Of a stretch of DNA of 64,000 nucleotides, positions 35,201 through 46,800 are shown one piece after another; the stretch's first letter is position 1, and the number at the start of each line of letters is the position of its first letter. The notes under the pieces are model-generated. The model was not told the origin of the DNA. It saw nothing but the letters and a program-made list of their open reading frames with translations, and did no database searches. A program made the position numbers and the translations under genes. The stretch comes from Paragorgia papillata (lineage: Eukaryota; Cnidaria; Anthozoa; Scleralcyonacea; Coralliidae): assembly GCA_035771165.1 (NCBI GenBank), contig JAWNZC010000337.1, forward strand, positions 3,203,501-3,267,500, written 5' to 3'.

Positions 35201-37557
35201 TGCAGTATGCATGTATTTTGTAGCCGGTAGTGTGGTCGTAAATTTTTTTGTTGAGATGCTCGGTATTTTGTAACATATTCAACAATCATGTCCTTTTTAT
35301 TTTCTTGTAATATAGGAACTGTACGTGTTGAGACCGTACCTGAGCGAGCAACCGAAGATTAACGCCCACATGAGGGCCATTTTGGTCGACTGGCTTGTCG
35401 AAGTTCAAGAAAACTTTGAGCTGTACCACGAAACACTTTACCTTTCCGTTAAAATAGTTGATCATTATTTGGAGAATAACGTGATTGAGAGAGACCAACT
35501 TCAGTTGCTTGGAGCTACGGCAGTATTTTTGTCCAGTAAAATTGAGGTAATTTTCTTGGCGGCTAGTACGGCGCTATGCCTACAGCTGCTTTTTGTATCT
35601 ACAGGTAGCGCAAACATGTAGTGCTTATAATACCAGCAGCATGGATGTTTCTATAATATATTATGTGCCTGACTATGTTTTGAAGTTGCCCAGATGCGGG
35701 AAATGACAAGCGACCTAAGCGCCCAGTAAACTCGTTCTCTGAGACTGGTTTGGCGCTGCGGCCGAGAAGCATAGTTAAGATTATGCAGTCAACCTCGTAG
35801 TGACCGAACGGCATTGCGAACCATACACATCTGCACCGTGCATGTAACACTCCTCGCGAAACTTGCAGCATTGATCACTAAGCGGCATTTTTCGAGCGAA
35901 GCGACTTTTTTACTTTTTTCTTTTGGCTGATTAGTTCCACCCGAAAGCTTACGAGAAAAAAGAAAACGCGACATTTTTCGTCAAGTGGAAAACTACCTTA
36001 GCACGCAGAACCTGCATGTACGCAATGCGTACCTATGTTTATAAATATTGACAGACCCGACTACTCGAATGAGAATGTTTCGCTTACCTGCATGTACATC
36101 GTTTTTTACTTTTATTTAATTTCCAGGAGAGGCACCCACCTTACTTAGACGACTTTCTCTTCATTTGTGACGATGCTTACAAAAAGTCCGACCTTCTCAA
36201 AATGGAAGTCAAAGTTCTTGCTTCGTTGGATTACTGCCTAGCTATCCCCATTCCTTATCGCTTTCTACGAAGATTTGCAAAGGTAAGTAAAAAGCATGAA
36301 AACTGAGATGCAACGACTGCCTCTCACCAATAGTTAAGCCCGGTCGGACGGGGTTAGTACTTGGATGGGTGACCGTCTGGGAATAACCTCGTTCTCGAGC
36401 TTGGACCATGTGAGTAGAGTTTAGTTGATCTCTCCTGTGCTTCGAGGGTTTTTCGCCGGGTTCTCCGGTTTTCCTCCCTCCGTAAAATCAACACCTAGGT
36501 CTTAGTTGACGGATCCGTGGTCTGAACTGTGTTGTTGGCGGCAGCCTTAGACTACCCTACTATGTTACATGTAATTGAAATACCCTTTAAGGTGTGATAT
36601 GCCTCAACACGGCCACGGTGAAAATTTCTAAATTGCCTGATAAGCCACCCATAACATTGTAATGCGCATTTGATCATATCCACATGTTAATTTGCGCAAT
36701 AGAAATATTAAATCATTAAATCATTATATTGCCATCGCTGAAAATCAGGGCGCCTGCTGAAAATACACCTTAAAGGGTATTTCAATTACATGTAACATAG
36801 TAGGGTAGTCTAAGTAACTAAAAACTATTTTTATAACATTATATACTAATACCGGCAAAACGCGATTATAGTACTATCCGCCATCTTGTTTCAATATTGT
36901 ACCAATAGTAAGTAATTCACTTGGACGTTGGTGTCACGTCACAAGCTGGGGTAAATATAAAATTAACTTTGCTGATAGCCGAGTGCTCCATGCTTTTGAA
37001 AGTACATGTTGTACGTAGTGCAATGATGTGAAAATGACTTCCCTAGAAGCGAGCTTTGCCGACATGCGTATACGTATCGGTATAACTAGATACAGTAAGT
37101 AAAGATTTTGCTTTACCCAGCTTGACGTCGATGCATGTATCAATCAAAAAATTATCCAAGGTTGACACGATTGCTTTTTTTGTCGACGCTGTCCACTAAA
37201 ATGGTTTGTGTTCTTTCTATGCAGGCTGCTGGAAGTAACATGGAAACACTGACGCTAGCCCGCTATATCCTTGAGACATCTCTAATGGAGTATGACTTTA
37301 TCACAATTAAAGCTTCAAAAATGGCTGCTGCTTGTCTCAATCTCGCCATGGCGATGAAAAACCTTCACGAATGGACTCCGACATTAGTCCATTATACAGA
37401 GTACACTCAGGAAGATTTGTCCGAACTTGTTGCCAAACTGAATGTTGTGATTTCTGTTCAACCAAAGAGAAATTTGCGAACTGTTCATTGTAAATATTCA
37501 CACCCGGTTTTCTACCAAGTTGCAAAAACTCCAGTTTTGGATGTCCTTGCGATGTAG
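32254..37557 (+). CDS. CCNB3: G2/mitotic-specific cyclin B3, 9 coding exons
   Basis: Exons 32254-32301, 32412-32558, 32711-32886, 33030-33122, 33245-33293, 33390-33500, 35316-35546, 36127-36282, 37225-37557. All have GT/AG boundaries and consistent phases; total 1344 nt, 447 residues plus stop. The basic N-terminal part has a destruction box RSALGDMTN (from residue 57, RxxLxxxxN) for APC/C-dependent proteolysis, then acidic linkers. The cyclin N-fold starts at about residue 190 (AEYANQIFKNMRKRE) with the MRAIL hydrophobic patch and the signature RAILVDWLVEVQ. The C-fold includes IPIPYRFLRRFAK, METLTLARY and WTPTL, and the end KYSHPVFYQVAK is typical of B3 rather than B1/B2. It binds and activates CDK1 (or CDK2) in mitosis and meiosis in the nucleus. 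It shares a 432-bp divergent promoter with the carrier gene. Confidence 0.96.
32589..32625. repeat. Perfect 16-bp-arm hairpin in cyclin B3 intron 2
   Basis: ACCATGGATAGTAAAA (32589-32604) is exactly complementary to 32610-32625, with a 5-base loop. It starts 31 bp after the exon 2 boundary. Confidence 0.8.
33679..33723 (+). repeat. G-rich tract in cyclin B3 intron 6
   Basis: Successive G runs (GGGGGGAGGGGGGGGGG, then GGTGGTGTGGG) could form a G-quadruplex in DNA or in the sense transcript. A second poly-G run lies at 34591-34600. Confidence 0.6.
35131..35263. repeat. Perfect inverted repeat with 55-bp arms in cyclin B3 intron 6
   Basis: Bases 35131-35185 and 35209-35263 are exact reverse complements over 55 bp; the 23-base centre contains a direct repeat of the arm end (AAAATACATGCAGTATGC). 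It ends 53 bp before the exon 7 acceptor. No TSD was recognised. It may be a very young foldback MITE or a conserved hairpin. Confidence 0.9.
36316..36630 (+). mobile_element. 5S rRNA-derived SINE, copy 3, interrupted
   Basis: It begins within the head (CTGCCTCTCACCAATAG) and has the best 5S match of the three: GGTTAGTACTTGGATGGG then GACCGTCTGGGAATAACC. The body matches the other copies up to GGCGGCAGCC, where about 45 bp of foreign sequence (36548-36592) splits it, and it resumes at TGATATGCCTC. It lies sense in cyclin B3 intron 8. Confidence 0.85.
36548..36816. repeat. Inverted pair of ~47-bp segments around the SINE tail
   Basis: TTAGACTACCCTACTATGTT to ACCCTTTAAGGTG (36548-36596) recurs inverted at 36768-36816. 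Each contains CCCTTTAA or TTAAAGGG, like the ends of family E elements. In the other SINE copies the site reads GCTTAAAGCG, so the left piece sits at a TTAA. Confidence 0.6.
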
Positions 37558-37763
37558 TGGCATTGCGATATGAATTCAGCTTTTACAACTTTGAAATGAT
37601 ATATACTTTGACAAATATTAGGAGAATATATTAACACTTTATTTTACGTAGATTTTTAGTTCAATGTATAAATCTTTTAGAACCTCTTAGAATTCGAATT
37701 CTTTAGCTCTGTATCGTGTAAATAGATTTGACACAACCTTGTACATATACCTCTTGTTCAACC

Positions 37764-37769
37764 ATTAAA
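37764..37769 (+). terminator. CCNB3: Poly(A) signal ATTAAA of cyclin B3
   Basis: ATTAAA, the commonest variant signal, lies 207 bp after the stop codon in the AT-rich 3' UTR. Confidence 0.6.
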
Positions 37770-38248
37770 GAATTTATCGAATCCGATAGCTTGCGTTGTC
37801 TAAAACATTGCTCTATTGCTGATTTAAATTAATAACAAACACATGCAAGTACGTTGTACCTCTACTCTTTTCGCACAGTGTTAGAAAACGTTAATACTTG
37901 CTTGCGAGTTGTAGGGTTCAGAAACTAATTAATTGTATAAATAAGTATAAAGGCTTATTCAAATCTGTGACAAAACTGCAAAACCATCAGCATTTATTAT
38001 ATATTACGCGGCTATAATTTCCGCTTCTACGATTATTACTACAACTATTGGTTTTCGGTTTAGCCTCCTTCGCAGACGTTCTTATGACCCGAGAGCTACA
38101 TTCCATTCCCTTTGTGTACATGGGCATTGAAATTACACCATTGTCGTGCTAAATAATTAAAGCCGTGCTGGGCTAGTGTTGTGTGTAATTTGTTTAGTCG
38201 AAAGCTAATATATATTTTGAAACGTTTAGCCTAGAATTTACGAAGAAT

Positions 38249-38432
38249 ATAGACCTTATTCAAAAATGGCTGCCGAATAAAAATTCTTTTATGTGGATAT
38301 AAATTAGCCCTTATGACCTCTTTTAAAGTAAAAATTCTTTTGAATTTCGCACATGAAAACGAGTTCATAAGGGCTAATTTATATGTATATAAAAGAATTT
38401 TAATTCGGCGGCCATTTTTGAATAAGGTCTAT
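38249..38432. mobile_element. Foldback MITE, TIR ATAGACCTTATTCAAAAATG
   Basis: The terminal 30 bp (ATAGACCTTATTCAAAAATG, GC(T/C)GCCGAAT) and subterminal AAATTAGCCCTTATGA are inverted at the right end. 184 bp, with TA-type ends as in Tc1/mariner MITEs. Confidence 0.75.
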
Positions 38433-38922
38433 TGTTTTGATTATATAAGTTCTTGCTGCCTATGCAAACAAATAAGCGTGAAAATCGGTGTAAAGCGTAA
38501 GAGCGTTGAGAGAAATTTAAGATTGTAAACAAAAGCTCAAAGGTGTTAACGGTTTTATAGCGTCTGAAACGACTGCCCAAATTAGTTTACTTGAAAGCTA
38601 ATATTTCGCTCACTATAGCTCAGAGCTTTACAAAATTTACGAAGAATGGTATTATGAATATGTTCTTGCTGGTCGTGTAAATAAATCTGTGCGAAACGTT
38701 TTAAAAAAGCTAGAAGTGTCGGCGAAATCCTGTATCTAGTGGAAACCTCGATGTTATTCAGCTTCATATTCCATGCAGTGGCGCTTTTAACTTTATTTGA
38801 TGTACATGTATTCATATTGCGATTCACAGTTACAACATCTTATTGATTCCATTTACGCAAAATTTTTACTAAATTATAAGCAATAGTTTTCGAAATATTG
38901 GTTCAAACTTCAAACATTGAAA

Positions 38923-39288
38923 CACAGATAACCCAACCGCACACTAGGTTTACAGTAAGTTGTTGTACTTAATATTATATATAAACTTGGAAAATGTTAT
39001 TGCCGTATTTTAACTTATAGTTCTGTAATCATTAAAATAAACGTACTTTTGACAGTTCGTCTCGCATGTTGTTTACCTTCAGTAAATAATAATGGGGTCG
39101 AACGCCGTTCGAAACACTATTGTCGCCACAAGTTTTCAACTCACTGAAGATGAACAACATGAGAGTCAAAAGTAAGTTTATTTTAATGATTTACAGAACT
39201 ATAAGTTAAAATACGGCAACATTTTCCAAGTTTATATATAATATTAAGTACAACAACTGTAAACCTAGTGTGCGGTTGGGTCACTGTG
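38923..39288. mobile_element. Foldback MITE with ~150-bp arms
   Basis: ACCCAACCGCACACTAGGTT at the left and AACCTAGTGTGCGGTTGGGT at the right. The arms continue through AGTTGTTGTACTTAATATTA and TTTAACTTATAGTTCTGTAA with few mismatches, around a ~60-bp centre. No coding content. Confidence 0.8.
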
Positions 39289-39371
39289 ATTGAAACGGCA
39301 GCTCAAGGTCGGAGGTCCGGTTTCCAGATATTGGAAGTCTGGCTCTGATTGGTCAACAATTGGAAAGAAAT

Positions 39372-39809
39372 TTACTGTAGTGAACCAAACACGAGTGGCA
39401 AGGCTTGAAATATTAGGGACTTCCCAAATCCAGTAGGGAAATTCACGAAAAGATCCTTTCTCTCTTTGCCGACGTATTTTATAGCATGCTCTTGATGTTT
39501 ATTCAACCTTTTAATGCTAAAAACTTGACAAACTTTGATAAGCGCACTCTCGATACTTTTTGTCATTTCAGATTTGCCTTCGCTCCTTTGTTTCCACGCG
39601 TTTGCGTGTTTATCCTGCTCTGTTTTTAAGAGGTAAATTGTGATTGGATAAAAATGTATTACGTCACGGAAATCAAATCCCGGCTCAGGTTCGCAGACTA
39701 GTTGTTTTCGTGGGAGGCACGAGGGCAGAAAAAAGGTCTGGGTTTGCAGGCTACAATCGTTGCCAAAATCACTTGCCTCCCCGTGACATTCCCTCCCGTC
39801 CCGTGTCAC
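39372..39809 (-). pseudogene. RecQ-like SF2 helicase N-terminal fragment
   Basis: On the minus strand the last 64 codons of this frame (from an ATG at 39566) contain KRLNKHQEHAIKYV, a Q-motif-like segment, then FVNFPTGFGKSLIFQALPLV, a Walker A / motif I of RecQ-type helicases. The frame stops just afterwards; no DEAD-box or later motif was found nearby. It could be a first exon, a truncated gene copy or a transposon-carried helicase. The upstream half of the frame is not recognisable. Confidence 0.6.
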
Positions 39810-40399
39810 TTAACTGTGTCGGCATTAAAATTACCCCGTCCCCTCCTCCCAATCCCAATGTTGTCCTAGTCGAGACAGGTGTACTAACAGCCAATCGCTG
39901 CAATCCTGGTCAAAATCACTCGGAAACCTTGCGTTAAATAACATCTGCCACCCTCCCACACCCCCCCATTCAATGTTGATAAACATTTGCACTGAACATA
40001 CTTTGCATTTCATTTAATTTCATTTCTAAGCAACATTGAACAGGGGGGGCGATGTTTTTGTACATAATTTTAGGAATTAATGCGCTTAACTTCTTTTTAC
40101 GCGTCTGAGTGAAATGTTTGCCAGGATTATGGCTATGATGCTTCACTAATTAAATGACAACATTAAAATGGGGGGAAGGGGGCAGCAATGGATTACGCAG
40201 TGTTTTGTGTGTTTCGTGCCAACAATTTTGGCAACGATTGCAGGTTTCTCGTGCAATTCAAGAAACAAGAACCATACACACACTCGTGAGTTTTTCAAAT
40301 AACTCAAATAACGCTCGTCGTTCGAACTCTTGCTACTTTGAAATCTTTGAAAAACACACTTGTTGCGCATGGGCAATGTTTTACGATATATACAAGATC

Positions 40400-40885
40400 T
40401 TACTGTCGTGGCAATAGAAGCGTTCCTAAAATATTGTTGCAATATATTCCTCAAGTTGAACATTTCATTTGCCGATAAGATTCGTTGACAACTTCCTGTT
40501 TTGAATCCTGTTTTGAATTTGATTGGTGTTAATAACCCTGTTTCTTATTGGTTGCTTAAAAACCAGAAACCAATCAAATTCAAAACAGGAAAGTTAGCAA
40601 TAATTTTCATCAAATGAATTGGCAGACGTTCCCCACCCGGGAAACGAGCGACTCCGGGATAATCCGTTTCACATCGATATTTCATTGTCTGATGAACATG
40701 ATTACTCTTCTTCCGGATAACAAGAATCCTGTGATGGCGTGAACGGATTATCCCAGAGCCTCTCGTTTCTCGCCCGCTGGGTAAGGGGAACGTGGGACTC
40801 TGGGAACGAGATTGATGAATTGGTCAAACACAGCAAATAAATTGCTAAAAATATTTTAGGAACGCTTCTATTGCCACGAGAGTAA
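40400..40885. mobile_element. Foldback MITE family G, copy 2, with a nested MITE
   Basis: The ends TTACTGTCGTGGCAATAGAA and TTCTATTGCCACGAGAGTAA match copy 1 at 20367-20649. The right half is cut by the family C MITE at 40623-40814. Removing that element restores a copy of the same length class as copy 1. Confidence 0.75.
40623..40814. mobile_element. MITE with 9-bp target duplication (family C, copy 2, nested)
   Basis: The body (ACGTTCCCCACCCGGGAAAC, GGATAATCCGTTTCAC) and right end GGGAACGAGATTG match the family. ATGAATTGG stands on both sides (40614-40622, 40815-40823), a perfect 9-bp duplication. The left terminus is short by about 20 bp compared with the other copies. Confidence 0.85.
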
Positions 40886-41351
40886 AGCTGGTGAACTGCC
40901 AAGGTCTTAGGGACCGAAGTACTGACGTTTCAAGCCAACGCCTTTCATTAGATTACAATTTACTCCGAGAAGCTCGAAATATACAGTACCCCGTTAATAC
41001 TCTAAAATCTCGTCAGTTTACTACCTAGCTTTAAAGGGCATATGACTCGAAAATTAAGTTTGTCTTATTGAAAAGAACATTTAAAATGATCAAATAACAT
41101 CTTTTTGCAGTTTTTGGTTTCCTTACTTCGTTTTTGAGATATTCCAGATTGTTTGATATGCAAATGACACAACGTTTTACGTCACATGTGCATAATGATT
41201 ATCAGAAAAGGTTACATATCTTCTATGCATTTAAGAACAATGAATTTCTTGCATCACATGAATGACAATTTGCGTGTCATAAGGTATTGTTACCGAAAGC
41301 CCAAATTTCTCAAAAAACGAACTACAGTATCTATGGCTAACTTTGAGAGTT

Positions 41352-42374
41352 AATTAGTTAGTTAGTAACAATATTTATTCAGGAAGTCCACTCACAAAAG
41401 TGATTTTCAGTGGAGCCCTGCATAGGTAAAACATATACATACATATTTATATATAACAGATATAGCAGAAACGGTACGGTATAACAGATACGGAATCAGA
41501 ACAATATAAATGAAAAATTACAAAACTAAAAATTAAAGTTTTAAATGTTTCTTAAGTTTAAGTTTAAATAATGAAAAAAGTTCAATGTTCCGAAGTTCTT
41601 CTGGTAAAGTGTTCCAGTCTTGAGCACCGTGGTAGGGTGAATGACTGTTTCCCCCAGTTCCTGTTGACTCGTTGTAAGTGTAATTTATGTTTGTTTCGGG
41701 TGTTGTAATTGTGGATATCAGTAGTGTGTTTGAAATTAAAATCAGAGTCAACGTCATTGTTTAAACATTTATACATGATAAGGCAACGGTGAAAGAGCCT
41801 GCGCACTGATAGGGGTTGCCAGTGTAAGGATCTCAGTGATTCGGTGGCTGCCGAGAGTGGATGGAGATCAAGAATAATTCTTGCAGCTTTGTTGTGAAGG
41901 ACTTGAAGATGGTCCATGAGGACAGAATTGTTTTTATCACCCCAGACAGAATCAGCGTAGTCAAAGAGCGGCATAACAAGACTGATTACTAAAGTAAGGC
42001 GGGATTCGAGAGATAGAAGGTGCTTAATTCTTCCGATGACGCCAAAGCGTTGGTAGATTTTCTTAGAAAGTATTTCAATATGATTTGACCAAGATAATGA
42101 CTGACTCAACGTTACACCAAGATACTTAAAACATTCGACACGGTTTAATGGGCAGTTGTTGATGAGTAAATTGATGTCCTTAAGTTTCGTTAACTTTGCA
42201 TTACTTCCAAACACCATGAATTTACATTTAGAAGTGTTAAGAGTTAACCGGTTTGTGGCAAACCATTTGGATAAGATTAGGAGGTCAGAGTTAAGCTGTT
42301 CTTCTAAGTGAAAAGCGGATTTACCTGAACAATACAGAACAGTGTCGTCTGCGTAGAGGGAGATATAGCGCGAA
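41352..42374 (-). mobile_element. 5'-truncated CR1/Rex-like LINE, reverse transcriptase C-terminal part
   Basis: The minus-strand frame from about 42374 begins in the RT palm with SLYADDTVLYCSG (catalytic YADD), then LTLNTSKCKFMVFGSN, YLGVTLSQSLSWSNHI, PLFDYADSVWGDKN, LQVLHNKAARIIL and YNTRNK, all typical of the C-terminal region of CR1/Rex1-like LINE RTs. A frameshift near 41640 splits the end; the continuation DWNTLPEELRNIELFSLFK lies in another frame to a stop at 41533. The 3' end carries a short ACTAACTA-type tail at 41352-41370. It is dead by 5' truncation and frameshift. Confidence 0.85.
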
Positions 42375-42540
42375 GACTATACACCAGATTTCCTTGACAT
42401 TTTCAGTGAGTGCTCCTGCCATGCTCCTCTGTTCATATAAGACGACAAAAATGCGCTCGACAAATGTTTTACTTCATAGACATTTTAAGCCAGCCAGAGT
42501 AGCGTCAAATCAAAGTTGTGTACTGCATAGGCAGTGTTGA

Positions 42541-42722
42541 AACACAAATCAAAATATAGTAAGGTTGGATATACTGCCGAAACATGGAACATAGAAGTCT
42601 AACGCTTGGAGCGAAGGCAATTTGCCAGAGAGAAAACGTAAGAAAAAAAGATGAAGAAAACGTTAGACTATACCTTCCATGTTTCGGCAGCATATCCAAC
42701 CTTACTATATCGATTTGTATTC
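42541..42722. mobile_element. Foldback element with ~55-bp arms
   Basis: ACACAAATCAAAATATAGTAAGG and TTGGATATACTGCCGAAACA at the left are inverted at the right as TGTTTCGGCAGCATATCCAA and CCTTACTATATCGATTTGTA. The short centre also pairs (TCTAACG). No coding content. Confidence 0.65.
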
Positions 42723-43860
42723 CTAATATATTTATGTTACTCAAATATTACTCACCACAAAATGGTGTAAAATGAAACTTTGAATTTGATTTACTTCTCT
42801 TCAGCTTCCAATCTCCCTGCAGCTGCGGCTAAGCAAGCTAGATTACACACATCATGCAAAGCTTTAAACAACATGTATGTCAGTATTAGTTAACAAATTT
42901 AACGAAACAAATAGCAAAATAAAATATAATTTATTTCTTTAATTTACATCCTTTATAGTAAATACAGGTAACGACCAGTTTTGATATTTGTACTAAGCAG
43001 CAGAGTCACAAAGCCCGTAACTAGTAATGAGTTGACCGAGTCAGTTCACTCGGTAACAATGTATTTTTCGTGTGAAAAATACGAAACGAAAGGAAAGAGA
43101 GACTTTAGAGATACTTTATAGACCTCTATACCCAGTCCCTTTTAGGGAAAATTGCGCCAGAGAAAGGCGGAGTAGGAATTGGGTACTCCGAATAATATTA
43201 AACAATAACTCATAAATCCAGCTAAGGGCCTGAGATTAATTGTCATGGATTTAGACAACAATAAATTGGTTATTAAACTGATGTTACTGACAGAACGTTT
43301 ACATATAATGAACTGTCGTCCAGTAAACCATCTTGAGATAACTTATCACATTCCACAAAGCAAAGTGCCCGAACCGTGAAAGACAAGATGATACAGTTAA
43401 CCAGATTAGCTAACATGGCGGAGAATGTATTCGCATGTAAGCACTGCCTTTATTTTCCTTGCTACCTCTTGCTGAGCACAAAGAAAAACTCAGGCTCTAC
43501 TCGCAGGATAAAGCAGTGTCAGACAATTTAGATAAAACGTAAATAGTTTGTGCTTTTTTGAGAAAATTCGAGAAATGAAATAATTACCAAACACAACTCA
43601 CGTGTTATTACTCAGATTAACCATCTGCATCGTTCTTTACAGCCAAAAGCATGCAGTGGCTGATAAAAGAACCAGATTATCCACCCAAATAGCGTACCTA
43701 GACGAAGGAATTATATGCTTTGCACTGCCTAAATTTAAAGATAATTACTTGTACATGTATGTACAGGTGTAGTAATTAACTATGAGTACATGATGAACAG
43801 ATAACGGCTAATTTGGTTCCGTACAGTATTTAATAAAAATTCAGGTCGAAAACTGTGAGA
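42723..43860. other. Region without a recognised gene
   Basis: Two weak exon-like signals: on the minus strand, 42861-42791 reads ALHDVCNLACLAAAAGRLEA then EEK-stop after TTTAAAG; on the plus strand ATGGCGGAGAATGTATTCGC at 43414 is followed by a GTAAGC donor. Neither could be linked to other exons. Confidence 0.3.
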
Positions 43861-43879
43861 GAAAATATTAGAAACAAAA

Positions 43880-46800
43880 TATATTGTTTCCCCTCAACAA
43901 GTGGAGTATCAGATCCGAAGTATTTAGACAAAAGGAAAACATGATTTTGTTTACAAGAAAACTAAATCAAAAGTACTCCGATAACTATTCTGACTCCATT
44001 ATTATGTCTCTAAATACTCAGATAACCAATCTAGGTCCACACAGTAACGTGCCGGGAACTGTGCATGATGGTAAAGGAATTACTAGATTAGTTGGCTGAA
44101 CGGATGGTATGTCAAATCTAGAGTACTTAGACAGTAGAAATTAAAATATGTGATCGTAAAAGGTAAACAAAAAAACGATTTTCCAAGTAGCGATTTTGTC
44201 TATAAATACTCAGATAACCAATGTAGCTCCTCACAGTAACGTGCCGGGAACTGTGGATGATGGTATATCTTGTTCTGTCGTTTGCTGTAGTGTACTGAGA
44301 GCGCAACTTCCTCAGACTCCCTTTTCTTTCAGGGTTGGTCCCTTAGCCTTAGACCTTCCTGGGCCTCACTGCAAGGCAGCAGTTTGCTATTTAACCCATA
44401 GCTGGAGATGAAATATGTTGTAACCCTAACAAGGATGGCTTCAGTCAGGGTTGCTAGCACTTGCCAAATGTACTACCCTAGACTCTGGAGGGCGGGAGCG
44501 TCGATATTCCCGTAGTAGGGTGCAGTCATATACTGGTCCTACCCCGTGCCCTAATGATGGTATAAAATAACTAGATTAGTCGCCTGAACGGATGGTATGT
44601 CAGATCTAGAGTACTTAGACAGTAGAAATTAAAATATGTGATCATAAAAGGTAAACAAAAAAAAGATTTTCCAAGTAGTGCTTATGTCTATAAATACTCA
44701 GATAACCAATCTAGGTCCACACAGTAACGTGCCGGGAACTGTGCATGATGGTAAAGGAATTACTAGATTAGTTGGCTGAACGGATGGTATGTCAAATCTA
44801 GAGTACTTAGACAGTAGAAATTAAAATATGTGATCGTAAAAGGTAAACAAAAAAACGATTTTCCAAGTAGCGATTTTGTCTATAAATACTCAGATAACCA
44901 ATGTAGCTCCTCACAGTAACGTGCCGGGAACTGTGGATGATGGTATATCTTGTTCTGTCGTTTGCTGTAGTGTACTGAGAGCGCAACTTCCTCAGACTCC
45001 CTTTTCTTTCAGGGTTGGTCCCTTAGCCTTAGACCTTCCTGGGCCTCACTGCAAGGCAGCAGTTTTGCTATTTAACCCATAGCTGGAGATGAAATATGTT
45101 GTAACCCTAACAAGGATGGCTTCAGTCAGGGTTGCTAGCACTTGCCAAATGTACTACCCTAGACTCTGGAGGGCGGGAGCGTCGATATTCCCGTAGTAGG
45201 GTGCAGTCATATACTGGTCCTACCCCGTGCCCTAATGATGGTATAAAAGAACTAGATTAGTCGCCTGAACGGATGGTATGTCAGATCTAGAGTACTTAGA
45301 CAGTAGAAATTAAAATATGTGATCATAAAAGGTAAACAAAAAAAAGATTTTCCAAGTAGTGCTTATGTCTATAAATACTCAGATAACCAATCTAGGTCCA
45401 CACAGTAACGTGCCGGGAACTGTGCATGATGGTAAAGGAATTACTAGATTAGTTGGCTGAACGGATGGTATGTCAAATCTAGAGTACTTAGACAGTAGAA
45501 ATTAAAATATGTGATCGTAAAAGGTAAACAAAAAAACGATTTTCCAAGTAGCGATTTTGTCTATAAATACTCAGATAACCAATGTAGCTCCTCACATTAA
45601 CGTGCCGGGAACTGTGGATGATGGTATATCTTGTTCTGTCGTTTGCTGTAGTGTACTGAGAGCGCAACTTCCTCAGATTCCCTTTTCTTTCAGGGTTGGT
45701 CCCTTAGCCTTAGACCTTCCTGGGCCTCACTGCAAGGCAGCAGTTTGCTATTTAACCCATAGCTGGAGATGAAATATGTTGTAACCCTAACAAGGATGGC
45801 TTCAGTCAGGGTTGCTAGCACTTGCCAAATGTACTACCCTAGACTCTGGAGGGCGGGAGCGTCGATATTCCCGTAGTAGGGTGCAGTCATATACTGGTCC
45901 TACCCCGTGCCCTAATGATGGTATAAAAGAACTAGATTAGTCGCCTGAACGGATGGTATGTCAGATCTAGAGTACTTAGACAGTAGAAATTAAAATATGT
46001 GATCATAAAAGGTAAACAAAAAAAAGATTTTCCAAGTAGTGCTTATGTCTATAAATACTCAGATAACCAATCTAGGTCCACACAGTAACGTGCCGGGAAC
46101 TGTGCATGATGGTAAAGGAATTACTAGATTAGTTGGCTGAACGGATGGTATGTCAAATCTAGAGTACTTAGACAGTAGAAATTAAAATATGTGATCGTAA
46201 AAGGTAAACAAAAAAACGATTTTCCAAGTAGCGATTTTGTCTATAAATACTCAGATAACCAATGTAGCTCCTCACAGTAACGTGCCGGGAACTGTGGATG
46301 ATGGTATATCTTGTTCTGTCGTTTGCTGTAGTGTACTGAGAGCGCAACTTCCTCAGACTCCCTTTTCTTTCAGGGTTGGTCCCTTAGCCTTAGACCTTCC
46401 TGGGCCTCACTGCAAGGCAGCAGTTTGCTATTTAACCCATAGCTGGAGATGAAATATGTTGTAACCATAACAAGGATGGCTTCAGTCAGGGTTGCTAGCA
46501 CTTGCCAAATGTACTACCCTAGACTCTGGAGGGTGGGAGCGTCGATATTCCCGTAGTAGGGTGCAGTCATATACTGGTCCTACCCCGTGCCCTAATGATG
46601 GTATAAAAGAACTAGATTAGTCGCCTGAACGGATGGTATGTCAGATCTAGAGTACTTAGACAGTAGAAATTAAAATATGTGATCATAAAAGGTAAACAAA
46701 AAAAAGATTTTCCAAGTAGTGCTTATGTCTATAAATACTCAGATAACCAATCTAGGTCCACACAGTAACGTGCCGGGAACTGTGCATGATGGTAAAGGAA

